A DNA stretch of 64,000 nt, taken from positions 372,001-436,000 of the forward strand of contig CAVOHR010000001.1 in assembly GCA_963695835.1 (NCBI GenBank), given 5' to 3'. The DNA is from VRUE01 sp963695835 (GTDB lineage Bacteria; Actinomycetota; Thermoleophilia; Solirubrobacterales; 70-9). Numbering within the stretch: position 1 is the stretch's first letter; each line of letters opens with the position of its first letter. The notes beneath the pieces were generated by a model. It had not been told where the DNA came from. It ran no database searches and saw only the letters and a list, made by a program, of their open reading frames with translations. Positions 23,960 through 31,682 of this stretch are shown piece by piece. A program made the translations under genes and the position numbers.

Positions 23960-24949
23960 GTGTCAGAGCCCCGGACCGCCAGCACCGCCCCATCCGCCCG
24001 CCCCGATCCGGCCGACGAAGCGATGTGCGCGCGGGCCCGCGAGCGCTTCACCGGCGACCGCCGCAGCCGCCTCCGGCGCCGCCGCAAGCGCCACGCCGAG
24101 CTGCCCAACCTGATCATCGTCGGCGGCCTGAAGTGCGGCACGACCAGCATCCACCACTACCTCGGCCTGCATCCCGAAGTGCAGATGTCGAAGCCGAAGG
24201 AGCTGAACTTCTTCGTCGAGGAGCTGAACTGGGACCTCGGCCTCGACTGGTACGCGAGCCGCTTCGACGACCGCTTCGCGGTGCGCGGCGAGTCCTCCCC
24301 GCACTACACGAACCTGCCCCGCTTCCAGGGGGTCCCGGCGCGGATCAGGGAGCACTGCCCCGACGCCCGCCTGATCTACATGGTCCGCGACCCGATCAAG
24401 CGCATCCTCTCCCACTGGGTGCACGCGGCGGGCGCCGGCTACGAGACCCGCGAGCTGGTCCCGACCCTGACCGAGCCCGACACCTCCTACATGCACCGCT
24501 CGATGTACTGGATGCAGCTTCAGCCCTACCTGGAGCTGTTCGACCGCGCCCAGATCGAGGTGATAACGCAGGAGGAGCTTCAGCGCGAGCGCGAACAGAC
24601 GATGCGCAGGGCCTTCGCCTTCGCCGGCGTCGACGAGTCCTTCACCTCGGAGCAGTTCGGCCGCGAGTGGGAGAAGTCGAGCGCCAAGCAGGGCGACAAA
24701 TACCAGGTGATGGAGAGGCTGGTGAAACTGCCGGGGCTGCGCTCCTTCGACCGCAACTTCGACCGCCTGCCGGAGTCGCTGCGCTGGATCGTCGAGAAGG
24801 TCGTCCACGAGCCGGAGAGGCCGCCGGCGCCGAAGCCGGAGCTGCCCGACGACCTGTTCGAGACGATCCGGGGCCGCTTCGGCGCCGATGTCGCCGCCCT
24901 GCAGGAGCTCGCCGGCCGGGAATTCCAGGGCTGGAACGACTACTCGTAG
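23960..24949 (+). CDS. Sulfotransferase family protein
   Basis: This 329-residue cytosolic enzyme would transfer sulfate from PAPS to a hydroxyl or amine acceptor. The 5'-phosphosulfate loop is NLIIVGGLKCGTTSIHHYL at about residues 50-68. The 3'-phosphate motif is RDPIKRILSHW near residue 148. A catalytic-region phrase KPKELNFF follows the loop, as in bacterial heparan-type sulfotransferases. The first 45 residues are Arg- and Pro-rich and probably disordered. The GTG at 23960 fits the leaderless promoter. The acceptor is unknown; sugars or surface polysaccharide are likely in this family. Confidence 0.88.
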   Translation: MSEPRTASTAPSARPDPADEAMCARARERFTGDRRSRLRRRRKRHAELPNLIIVGGLKCGTTSIHHYLGLHPEVQMSKPKELNFFVEELNWDLGLDWYASRFDDRFAVRGESSPHYTNLPRFQGVPARIREHCPDARLIYMVRDPIKRILSHWVHAAGAGYETRELVPTLTEPDTSYMHRSMYWMQLQPYLELFDRAQIEVITQEELQREREQTMRRAFAFAGVDESFTSEQFGREWEKSSAKQGDKYQVMERLVKLPGLRSFDRNFDRLPESLRWIVEKVVHEPERPPAPKPELPDDLFETIRGRFGADVAALQELAGREFQGWNDYS

Positions 24950-24964
24950 CGACCGCGGTCGCAC

Positions 24965-24970
24965 TAGGCT
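24965..24970 (+). promoter_or_regulatory. -10 box of leaderless promoter
   Basis: TAGGCT ends 7 nt before the GTG at 24978. Confidence 0.5.
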
Positions 24971-24977
24971 CCGACGC

Positions 24978-25706
24978 GTGCAGCGACTGCTCCCCGATCC
25001 CGGCGAGACGACGGTCGAGGGGCAGCTCGAGGCCTACCGGCCCTGGGAGCACCCCCACGACGACCGCCCGTACCTGGCCGTCAACTTCGCCGCGACGGTC
25101 GACGGGCGGGCGGCGATCGGCGGCGTCTCGGGGCCGATCGGCTCGGCCGCCGACACCGCGATGCTGGCGGGGCTGCGGAGCCGCTTCGACGCGGTGATGA
25201 TCGGCGCCGGGACGATGCGGGCCGAGCGCTACGGGCGCCCCGTCCCCAGCCAGGAGAAGCGCGAACGGCGCGAGCGGCTCGGCCTCCCGCACGACCCGCT
25301 GATGGTGATCGTCAGCGGCCGCCTCGACCTGCCCTGGGACGCGCCGCTGTTCGCCGAAGGCGGCCGGGTGCTGGTCTTCACCGCCTCGGAGGCCGAGCCG
25401 CCGGAGACCGCGACCTCGCTGCGGGTCGTGCGCCACGAGGGCGCGGTCGACCTCCCCGCGGCCCTGCACCACCTGCGCCGGGAGCGAGGAGTCCGCGCCC
25501 TGCTCTGCGAGGGCGGCCCGACCCTGCACGGCCGGCTCCAGGCCGGGGGCCTGGTCGACGACCTCTTCCTGACGATCGCCCCGCGGCTGAGCGGCGGCGG
25601 CGCCCCGCGGATCGTCGAGGGCGCGCTGCCCCGCGTCGAGGAGCTCGAGCTGGCCTGGCTGCTGGAGCAGGGCGGCGAGCTGTTCGCCCGCTACCGGGTC
25701 AGCTGA
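24978..25706 (+). CDS. RibD C-terminal-domain pyrimidine reductase family protein
   Basis: This 242-residue protein has a dihydrofolate-reductase-like fold of the RibD C-terminal class. Features are RPYLAVNFAATVDGRAAIGG, FDAVMIGAGTMRAERYGRP, LLCEGGPTLHGRLQAGGLVDDLFLT (phrase broken by ordinary residues), and RLSGGGAPRI. In riboflavin synthesis this domain reduces the ribosylamino-pyrimidine with NADPH. Here the deaminase half is absent and no other rib gene is nearby, so it may reduce another substrate. The GTG start agrees with the promoter spacing. Confidence 0.85.
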   Translation: MQRLLPDPGETTVEGQLEAYRPWEHPHDDRPYLAVNFAATVDGRAAIGGVSGPIGSAADTAMLAGLRSRFDAVMIGAGTMRAERYGRPVPSQEKRERRERLGLPHDPLMVIVSGRLDLPWDAPLFAEGGRVLVFTASEAEPPETATSLRVVRHEGAVDLPAALHHLRRERGVRALLCEGGPTLHGRLQAGGLVDDLFLTIAPRLSGGGAPRIVEGALPRVEELELAWLLEQGGELFARYRVS

Positions 25707-25801
25707 CAGCGGACAATCTGTGAACGGACGGGGGGGCCGATTGGAATCCCCCGCAGCACGCTAGCGTTCCGGCCACCAGCCCCGAGGAGAGGAACGCAGC
25801 G

Positions 25802-27064
25802 ATGGACTTCAAGCCCAGCCCCCAAGTCGAGACTCTGCGCGAGCGCATCCTCGACTTCAGCGACGATCGCATATACCCGCAGGAGCGGGAGATCATGGCG
25901 GCGATCGACGCCGAGGTCGGGCCGGGCGTGCCCTACCCGAAGATCCTGGTCGAGGTCCGCGAGCGGGCGAAGGCGGAGGGGCTGTGGAACCTGTTCATGC
26001 CGGACGAGCGCTTCGGCCCCGGGCTGACCAACTGGGAGTACGGGCTGCTCTGCGAGGAGATGGGGCGCAGCCCGGCGGCGGCGCCGATGGCCTTCAACTG
26101 CGCGGCGCCGGACACCGGCAACATGGAGATCCTCGCCGAGCACGGGACGGAGGAGCAGCGCGAGCGCTGGCTGGAGCCGCTGCTGGAGGGACGGATCCGC
26201 TCCTGCTTCTCGATGACCGAGCCGGAGGTCTCGGGCTCGGACCCGACCCTGCTCCAGGCGCGCGGGGTGCGCGACGGCGAGGAGTGGGTGATCGACGGCC
26301 ACAAGTGGTTCACCTCGGGCGCGGTCGGCGCCGAGCTGGCGATCGCGATGGTCGTCACCGACCCCGACGCGCCCCCCTACTCGCGGGCGTCGATGATCTG
26401 CGTTCCCACCGACAACCCGGGCTTCAACCTGGTGCGGGCGGTCCCGGTGATGGGACACGCCGGCGGCCCCGGGCACTGCGAGATCCGCTACGAAGGGTGC
26501 CGCGTGCCGGCCGCCAACCTGCTCGGCGAGCAGGGGGCGGGCTTCGCGATCGCCCAGGACCGGCTCGGCCCGGGGCGCATCCACCACTGCATGCGGGCGA
26601 TCGGCACGGCGGAGCGGGCGCACGAGATGATGTGCCGCCGCGCCAACGAGCGCCAGGCCTTCGGCGGGCCGCTGGCCGACAAGCAGTTCGTGCAGGAGGC
26701 GATCGCCGCCTCGCGGATGGAAATCGACCAGGCGCGGCTGCTGACCATGTACGCGGCCTGGAAGATGGACACCGACGGCAAGCGCGCCGCCCGCCAGGCG
26801 ATCTCGGCGATCAAGGTCGTCGCCGCCAACATGGTGATGGAGGTGCTCGACCGGGCGATCCAGATCCACGGCTCGCTCGGCATGACCGACGACACGCCGC
26901 TCGCCGCCCTCTGGCGCTTCAGCCGCATGCTGCGTCTCGCCGATGGCCCCGACGAGGTCCACAAGATGGTCCTCGCCCGCCGCGAGCTGAACCGCTGGGC
27001 GAAGCGCGCCGCGGCCGAAGCGGAGGGTGCGCTGGAGCCCCGGCACGCGCCGCGGCCGATCTGA
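25802..27064 (+). CDS. Acyl-CoA dehydrogenase family protein
   Basis: This 420-residue flavoenzyme would oxidise an acyl-CoA at the alpha-beta bond. Domains run in order: an N-terminal helical domain; a middle beta domain with CFSMTEPEVSGSDPTLLQ and WVIDGHKWFTSGA; and a C-terminal helical domain with RQAFGGPLADKQFVQEAI and IQIHGSLGMTDDTPLAALWRF. It is close to the ACAD10/11-like class, and an APH-like kinase of the type often paired with such enzymes lies at 34717. A leader with TAGCGT and a Shine-Dalgarno GAGGAGAGG precedes the ATG. Its 3' end (AEAEGALEPRHAPRPI) is duplicated at 31488 and in part at 32993. Confidence 0.93.
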   Translation: MDFKPSPQVETLRERILDFSDDRIYPQEREIMAAIDAEVGPGVPYPKILVEVRERAKAEGLWNLFMPDERFGPGLTNWEYGLLCEEMGRSPAAAPMAFNCAAPDTGNMEILAEHGTEEQRERWLEPLLEGRIRSCFSMTEPEVSGSDPTLLQARGVRDGEEWVIDGHKWFTSGAVGAELAIAMVVTDPDAPPYSRASMICVPTDNPGFNLVRAVPVMGHAGGPGHCEIRYEGCRVPAANLLGEQGAGFAIAQDRLGPGRIHHCMRAIGTAERAHEMMCRRANERQAFGGPLADKQFVQEAIAASRMEIDQARLLTMYAAWKMDTDGKRAARQAISAIKVVAANMVMEVLDRAIQIHGSLGMTDDTPLAALWRFSRMLRLADGPDEVHKMVLARRELNRWAKRAAAEAEGALEPRHAPRPI

Positions 27065-27084
27065 GCCCAACTTGGGTGCCCCCG

Positions 27085-27130
27085 GCGTTGCATTTAGTGC
27101 ATGTTCAGCGTTGCAATTCTGGCATTATAA
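27085..27130. promoter_or_regulatory. Two 23-bp direct repeats upstream of the nucleotidyltransferase toxin
   Basis: GCGTTGCATTTAGTGCATGT and GCGTTGCAATTCTGGCATTA begin at 27085 and 27108, 23 bp apart, with shared GCGTTGCA and GCAT. A third copy (GCGTTGCATTGACGCATTC) lies alone at about 29780. These AT-rich repeats just before the promoter are candidate antitoxin operators. Confidence 0.5.
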
Positions 27131-27141
27131 ATATCAAATCT

Positions 27142-27147
27142 GATAAT
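27142..27147 (+). promoter_or_regulatory. Extended -10 box of leaderless toxin promoter
   Basis: TGATAAT ends 8 nt before the GTG at 27156. The same arrangement recurs at 31002-31008 before the orphan antitoxin at 31017. Confidence 0.55.
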
Positions 27148-27155
27148 TTACCTCC

Positions 27156-27863
27156 GTGCCTCACAGGCCCACCGAGACGGGAGTAGCGGATCGGGATCCG
27201 CAATTCGTAGCTCTATTGGAGTCGGCCGCACATCTGCAGCGACTGGTTCCCGGCGCGGTCTTGGTAGGTGGCACAGCGGCGATCCTCTACGCGGGCCATC
27301 GCGAATCGAGCGACCACGATCACGTCCTCGCCGATCTCGCCGACCGCTTCGAGATGGTGCTCGAAGCGGTCGAGGGCGATGAGGGCTGGGCAACGAACCG
27401 AGTCACCCCGGGAAAGGTGATCCTGGGGAACCTCGACGGGATCGAGGCCGGGGTCCGGCAGATGATCCGCAAGGTCCCCCTGGAGATCACCACGGTCATC
27501 CTCCCGTCGGGCGCCGAGGTGACGGTGCCAACCATCGAGGAGACCCTGCGCATCAAGGCGTTCCTGATCGTGCGTCGCAACCAGACCCGCGATTACCTCG
27601 ACCTCGCCGCCCTGTCCGAGCACCTCGGGGTCGATCGAGCGGCCAACGTGCTGGCGAGAATCGACGACTACTACGCCGACCAGCACGAGGAAGGCGAGGG
27701 CGTCGCGTCCCAGCTGGTGCGGCAGCTTTCCGATCCACGACCCGCCGATCGATCGGTCATCGATCAGCTCTCCTCCTACCGGCGCCTGCGCAAGCACTGG
27801 AGCGATTGGGACGCGGTCACGGAGGTCCTGGGTGCCGTCGCCGCGCGGATGGTGAGCCCGTGA
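27156..27863 (+). CDS. AbiEii/DUF1814-type nucleotidyltransferase, putative toxin
   Basis: This 235-residue protein has a nucleotidyltransferase signature in VLVGGTAAILYAGHRESSDHD, with the GG and DxD pattern, and the conserved helix RRNQTRDYLDLAALSEHLG. That is typical of AbiEii/AbiGii toxins of type IV-like toxin-antitoxin and abortive-infection systems, which modify tRNA or related targets. It is leaderless with a GTG start. Its TGA overlaps the GTG of the next gene, an XRE-type protein, the usual antitoxin partner. The family is assigned by motif; activity is inferred. Confidence 0.75.
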   Translation: MPHRPTETGVADRDPQFVALLESAAHLQRLVPGAVLVGGTAAILYAGHRESSDHDHVLADLADRFEMVLEAVEGDEGWATNRVTPGKVILGNLDGIEAGVRQMIRKVPLEITTVILPSGAEVTVPTIEETLRIKAFLIVRRNQTRDYLDLAALSEHLGVDRAANVLARIDDYYADQHEEGEGVASQLVRQLSDPRPADRSVIDQLSSYRRLRKHWSDWDAVTEVLGAVAARMVSP

Positions 27864-28330
27864 GAGCGCTCGCCTTCCGCAACGTCGACGCCTCGCCGGA
27901 CGACCCGGTCTCGGAGTGGCCGCAGGAGGCGATCCAGACCGCACTCGATCGCGGCGGGCTCGAACACTGGCGGCGGCTGGGCAAGGCGATCCGGGCCGAG
28001 CCCTGGGGGCCGGTTGCCCGCCGGGTTGAGGAGGTGCTCACCTACAGCCGTCCCTACGGCGTCGCGAAGGCGATGGAGCGAGTGATCGGGCAGGCGCGCG
28101 AGGAGACCGAGAAAGCGGAGCGCGACACGGTTGCCGCCGAGATCGACGCGCTGGTGCGCGAATCGGGTCTCTCCCGAGCCGAGTTCGCATCCCGGATCGG
28201 CACCTCGGCGTCTCGCCTATCCACCTATGCGACCGGCAAGGTCACCCCATCGGCTGCACTCCTGGTGCGGATGCGCCGCATGGCTGTACCTCGGAATCGC
28301 ATTCACAGATTGACCCGGCGGAGAGGCTAG
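27860..28330 (+). CDS. XRE-type putative antitoxin of the AbiEii-like pair
   Basis: This 156-residue protein has an N-terminal domain (LAFRNVDASPDDPVSEWP, VEEVLTYSRPYGVAKAMERV) of unknown fold and a C-terminal XRE-type helix-turn-helix: SGLSRAEFASRIGTSASRLS followed by TYATGKVTPSAALLVRMRRM. The GTG at 27860 overlaps the toxin stop by 4 nt, so the two are translationally coupled. It very probably binds the repeats upstream of the toxin gene. A second, shorter copy lies at 31017-31490 with about three-quarters of residues identical by eye. Confidence 0.78.
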   Translation: MRALAFRNVDASPDDPVSEWPQEAIQTALDRGGLEHWRRLGKAIRAEPWGPVARRVEEVLTYSRPYGVAKAMERVIGQAREETEKAERDTVAAEIDALVRESGLSRAEFASRIGTSASRLSTYATGKVTPSAALLVRMRRMAVPRNRIHRLTRRRG

Positions 28331-28418
28331 CTCCCAATTCGAAAGCGGGCTGCTCCCAATTTGTAGCAATTGTAATCCCAATCTGTCAGACTGCTAATCC
28401 CAATCTGTCAGAGAGAAG
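28331..28418. repeat. Four tandem 22-bp repeats ending at the ATG of the DUF4143 ATPase gene
   Basis: CCCAAT occurs at 28333, 28355, 28377 and 28399, exactly 22 bp apart, within units starting CTCCCAATTCG, CTCCCAATTTGT, ATCCCAATCTGTCAGA and ATCCCAATCTGTCAGA. The last two units share 18 identical bases (28373-28390 and 28395-28412). The last unit ends directly before the ATG at 28419. The spacing of two helical turns suggests an operator array bound on one face of the DNA. Confidence 0.75.
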
Positions 28419-29759
28419 ATGCGCCTGATTCCTCGTCACATCCGCCCGCAGCTGGTCGGCGCCCTTGCCGAGGCCCGCGTCGTCTGCCTGCTCGGCGCTC
28501 GCCAAGCGGGAAAGAGCACGCTGGTCCAAGAAGTGGCCGTCGATGAGCACCCGGCCCGCTACTTGACGCTGGACGATCCGGCAACGCTCGAACTGGCGCG
28601 AGAAGACCCCGCCGGCTTCGTCGCCGGATCGGAGCGGTTGGCGATAGATGAGATTCAGCGTGTGCCCGACCTGCTGTTGGCGATCAAGCGGGTCGTGGAC
28701 ACCGAGCAGACGCGCGGGCGCTTCCTCATCACGGGCTCGGCGAACATCATCACGCACCCCCGGATTGCCGATGCGTTGCCGGGCCGCGTCGACTACATGA
28801 CCCTCTGGCCGTTCTCCCAGGGCGAGCTGGCCGAACGCGTGCCTTCGTTCCTGGAGGATGTCTTCGACGGGAAGAGACCAGAGGTCGAGGATCCGCCCAT
28901 CGGCCGGGCGGGCTACGCGGAGCTGGTCGTTCGAGGTGGATTTCCCGAGGCCGTGCGAACTGACGCAGCCCGCAGGCAACGCTTCTTCGGCAGCTACGTC
29001 GGTTCGATCCTGGGCCGCGAGATAGGCGAGCTCGGATCGGTTCGCGACACCGAGGCGGCCGCCCGCGTCTTGCGCCTCGCAGCTGCACGCTCCGCTGCCC
29101 TCACGAACCTATCGGCGATCGGGCGGGAGCTCGGCATCGACCACAAGACCGTCGCCAACCATCTACGTAGCCTCGAACAGCTCTTCATGGTGGTTCGCCT
29201 TCCGGCCTGGCACGCGAACCTCGGTCACCGGGTGATCCGGACCCCCAAGCTGCACATCGCCGACACGGGGCTGCTCTGCTCGCTCATCGGGGCGGATGCC
29301 GAGCGCCTGGTGGCCGACGGAGCGATCGCCGGCAGCGTCTTCGAGACGTTCGCCGTCACCGAGGTGATCCGGCAAGCGAGCGTCAGCGACCTCTCCCCCA
29401 AGCTATCCCTCCACCACTACCGAGATCAGCCGGGAAACGAGGTAGATCTGGTTCTGGAACTCTTCAGCGGCGAGGTCGTCGGCATCGAGGTCAAGGCCTC
29501 CGCGAGCCCCCGGCCTCGTGACGCAGCGGGCCTCAAGCTGCTGCGCGATCGGCTTGGCGACCGGTTCCGCCAGGGAATCCTGCTTCACCTCGGGGCGCAG
29601 ACCATTCCCATAGGCGACCGGATTTCGGCCGTCCCACTCGCCGGCCTATGGAGCCCAGACCCGGAGCGTCGCCGCGCGGGCCAGGGCCTTCTCTCGGCAA
29701 AGCCTCCACCCGGGGTGGGTCCGGAGCCGGATTGGGAGAAGCAAAAGCGCGAGATCTGA
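28419..29759 (+). CDS. ATPase with DUF4143 domain (AAA_14 family)
   Basis: This 446-residue protein has an N-terminal P-loop ATPase domain: VVCLLGARQAGKSTLVQEV (Walker A), RLAIDEIQRVPDLLLAIK (Walker B) and RFLITGSANI (sensor). A DUF4143 C-terminal domain follows, with a winged-helix part (IGRELGIDHKTVANHLRSLEQLFMV), HIADTGLLCSLIGAD, and a nuclease-like core (HYRDQPGNEVDLVLE, GIEVKAS). These proteins are common in TA-like and defence clusters and are often scattered as single genes. Their biochemical role is poorly known. A second, diverged copy lies at 35856-37133. The array of four 22-bp repeats directly upstream implies tight control. Confidence 0.88.
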   Translation: MRLIPRHIRPQLVGALAEARVVCLLGARQAGKSTLVQEVAVDEHPARYLTLDDPATLELAREDPAGFVAGSERLAIDEIQRVPDLLLAIKRVVDTEQTRGRFLITGSANIITHPRIADALPGRVDYMTLWPFSQGELAERVPSFLEDVFDGKRPEVEDPPIGRAGYAELVVRGGFPEAVRTDAARRQRFFGSYVGSILGREIGELGSVRDTEAAARVLRLAAARSAALTNLSAIGRELGIDHKTVANHLRSLEQLFMVVRLPAWHANLGHRVIRTPKLHIADTGLLCSLIGADAERLVADGAIAGSVFETFAVTEVIRQASVSDLSPKLSLHHYRDQPGNEVDLVLELFSGEVVGIEVKASASPRPRDAAGLKLLRDRLGDRFRQGILLHLGAQTIPIGDRISAVPLAGLWSPDPERRRAGQGLLSAKPPPGVGPEPDWEKQKREI

Positions 29760-29853
29760 GCCCTCCGGCGGTCCAACTCAGCGTTGCATTGACGCATTCT
29801 CGGCCGTCTTACAAGTGATGCACTGGTGATGGTCAGCATTCAGTCCAGCACGA

Positions 29854-29897
29854 CTTGGACACATGAGCAGTATGATCTGGACACATGAGTCGAGGAC
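29854..29897. promoter_or_regulatory. Two 22-bp-spaced direct repeats at the start of the MNT gene
   Basis: TTGGACACATGAG (29855-29867) and CTGGACACATGAG (29877-29889) are 22 bp apart; the second contains the ATG at 29885. The period is the same as in the array before the DUF4143 gene, though the sequence differs. Confidence 0.55.
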
Positions 29898-30448
29898 TCG
29901 CCGAGACCGCCGAGACGCTTCGCTGCAGTGAGCGCACGCTGCGCCGCTACGCGAATGAGGGCCTGGTGCGCGGGGAGCGTCGCGGCCGGCGGGAACTCTG
30001 GCTGCCGTACGGCGAGGAGCGCTACCTGCGGCGGCACTGGGCGTTGCTGAGCGGCCTGCGCCGCGCGCTGCGCACTGAGCACGGCGTCCGCCTCGCAGTC
30101 CTCTTCGGCTCCACCGCTACTGGGGAGGATCTCCCCCACTCGGACGTGGACCTGCTGATCGAGCACGTGACCGGCGACCTCGAACAGCTCGTAGAGCTTC
30201 GACGGCGCCTTCAATCGCGAATCGACAGGCCGATCCATCTCGTCCTTCTCAAGGATGCCGAGCAGTCTCCGTCTTTGCTGGCCGATGTCCTGCTCGAGGG
30301 TAGGGTGATCGTCGACCGGGACGATGCCTGGCGCGGGCTCGAACGTGGGCGGCAGCGGGTGTCGCGCCAGGCCGCCGCAGCGGAAGAGGCGACCCACGTC
30401 GCCGCGCGCAGGGCAATTGCCGATGCCCGAGGGAGGCTCCACGCCTGA
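29885..30448 (+). CDS. MNT-type nucleotidyltransferase with N-terminal MerR-like HTH
   Basis: This 187-residue protein has a helix-turn-helix in residues 3-35 (LAETAETLRCSERTLRRYANEG) that could bind the repeats at its own start. A minimal nucleotidyltransferase domain follows with LAVLFGSTATGEDLPHSDVDLL, the GSx10DxD motif. In HEPN/MNT systems the MNT protein is the antitoxin that AMPylates or masks the HEPN RNase. The TGA overlaps an ATG at 30448 (TGATG), which probably began the HEPN partner. The HTH fusion suggests autoregulation. Confidence 0.8.
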   Translation: MSRGLAETAETLRCSERTLRRYANEGLVRGERRGRRELWLPYGEERYLRRHWALLSGLRRALRTEHGVRLAVLFGSTATGEDLPHSDVDLLIEHVTGDLEQLVELRRRLQSRIDRPIHLVLLKDAEQSPSLLADVLLEGRVIVDRDDAWRGLERGRQRVSRQAAAAEEATHVAARRAIADARGRLHA

Positions 30449-30646
30449 TGGGAGGGAACGCGAGCGCCGGCGGGCCGGCGCGGAGGACGAAAGGCCAGAA
30501 GCGCCTCGAGCACGTTCTTCGAGCGGATCCCTGTCGCCCGCGAGCAGCTCCTGGCGGCCATCGACGATCTTGCTCCGCGTTTCACCGTCGCCGCCATCCA
30601 GGAGGCGGCGCAGTCCGGCGACCCGCGCGAGCGGAACAAGGTTGCG

Positions 30647-30988
30647 GTGATCGAGCGCGAGCTGGACGTGCTGATCGCTCACCTGGATGAGCTCGCCTCG
30701 AGGGGGCTTGCCGAGGCTCAGCGTCTCGATGTGGCCGCACGAGGCGCGGGCTCCCCTTGGGAGCGCCTCGCCGAGCTTCGGGTTATCTCGAAGGCCGCCG
30801 CCACCCGGCTTCAGAACGTCAAGGACATGCGCAACGAGCTCGCCCACGCCTATCCGCCTGTCTCGTGGCGAGCCCTCCACCGGGCCGTCGAGGCTCTGCT
30901 GGCGGAGCTCGACAGCTACAAGGTCAAGGTCACGGACTGGCTCGCCGAGAGCGGAGTCCTGCCCGAGCGGGAGGGTCCCGACGAGTAG
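30647..30988 (+). CDS. HEPN-domain protein, partner of the MNT gene, probably frameshifted
   Basis: The clear open part (113 residues from a GTG at 30647) is all-helical and contains KDMRNELAHAYPPVSW, which has the Rx4H motif of HEPN ribonucleases. Coding sense extends upstream in the same frame to about 30520 (FFERIPVAREQLLAAIDDL), but no start codon exists there. The ATG coupled to the MNT stop (30448) opens a different frame (MGGNASAGGPARRTKGQKRL). A single frameshift between about 30490 and 30530 would join the two. The toxin is therefore either inactivated, mis-sequenced, or made from the internal GTG. Confidence 0.55.
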   Translation: MIERELDVLIAHLDELASRGLAEAQRLDVAARGAGSPWERLAELRVISKAAATRLQNVKDMRNELAHAYPPVSWRALHRAVEALLAELDSYKVKVTDWLAESGVLPEREGPDE

Positions 30989-31002
30989 CTTTTATCGCAT
31001 CT

Positions 31003-31008
31003 GATAAT
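31003..31008 (+). promoter_or_regulatory. -10 box before the orphan antitoxin
   Basis: ATCTGATAAT with an 8-nt spacer to GTG repeats the toxin promoter of 27139-27158, including the codon context GTGCC. Confidence 0.5.
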
Positions 31009-31016
31009 CTGGAACC

Positions 31017-31490
31017 GTGCCGACGGCCGAGGAGCGATGTCGCGGCGCGGATGGTGAGCTTGTGAGCGCGCTCGCCTTCCGCAACGTCGATGTCTCTCCG
31101 GACGACCCGGTCTCGGACTGGCCGCTCGAGGCGATCCAGACGGCGCTGGAGCGCGGCAGCCTCGAACACTGGCACCGCCTGAGCGAGCAGATTCGGGGGG
31201 ATCCGTGGGGACCGGTTGCACGCGGAGTGGAAGAGGTGCTGACCTACAGCAGGCCCTACGGAGTGGCCGACCTGATGGAAAGCGTGGTCATGCGGGCGCG
31301 CGAAGCAGCCGAAGGGTCCGAGCGCGAGGCGGTTGCAGCCGAGGTCGACGCACTCGTACGGGCATCGGGCCTCTCCCGAGCGGAATTCGCCTCACGGATT
31401 GGCACCTCGGGCTCCCGTCTATCCACCTACGTCACCGGCAAGGTCACGCCATCGGCGGCGTTGCTGGTCCGAATGCGCCGCGTGGCCTGA
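31017..31490 (+). CDS. Orphan copy of the XRE-type antitoxin
   Basis: This protein of up to 157 residues has its body from residue 16 (VSALAFRNVDVSPDDPV) as a paralogue of the antitoxin at 27860, with the same C-terminal XRE motif (SGLSRAEFASRIGTSGSRLS). The toxin gene is missing. The toxin promoter and first codon are joined almost directly to the last bases of a toxin gene (GCGGCGCGGATGGTGAGC) and then to the antitoxin. The stop codon is provided by the following acyl-CoA dehydrogenase fragment, removing about 13 C-terminal residues. It could still repress or neutralise the intact pair at 27156. Confidence 0.72.
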   Translation: MPTAEERCRGADGELVSALAFRNVDVSPDDPVSDWPLEAIQTALERGSLEHWHRLSEQIRGDPWGPVARGVEEVLTYSRPYGVADLMESVVMRAREAAEGSEREAVAAEVDALVRASGLSRAEFASRIGTSGSRLSTYVTGKVTPSAALLVRMRRVA

Positions 31491-31669
31491 CCGACGACGC
31501 CCCGCCCGCCGCCCTCTGGCGCTTCAGCCGCATGCTCCGCCTCGCCGACGGCCCCGACCAGGTTGACAAGATGGTCCTCGCCCGCCGCGCGCTGAACCGC
31601 TGGTCGAAGCGTGCCGAGGCCGAGGCGGAAGGCACGCTGGAGCCCCGGCACGCGCCGCGGCCGATCTGA
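31484..31669 (+). pseudogene. Duplicated 3' end of an acyl-CoA dehydrogenase gene
   Basis: The frame GLTDDAPPAALWRFSRMLRL to the end EGTLEPRHAPRPI repeats the last 60 residues of the dehydrogenase ending at 27064, roughly 88% identical at DNA level by eye, including the stop codon. There is no start and no upstream coding part. It is fused directly to the end of the orphan antitoxin. It is the remnant of either a second dehydrogenase gene or a duplicated insertion target. Confidence 0.82.
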
Positions 31670-31682
31670 GCCTCCACTGCGA

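Noticed and set aside
28331..28418. Regular 22-bp spaced repeats looked like the start of a CRISPR array
   Set aside because: Only four units, repeat and spacer not separable, no cas genes, and the last unit abuts a start codon. An operator array fits better. No CRISPR array was seen in the window.
26879..31669. Integrative element with the dehydrogenase end as attachment site
   Set aside because: No integrase, recombinase or transposase gene is visible between the copies, and the repeat is long and diverged. Kept only as a recombination-scar finding.
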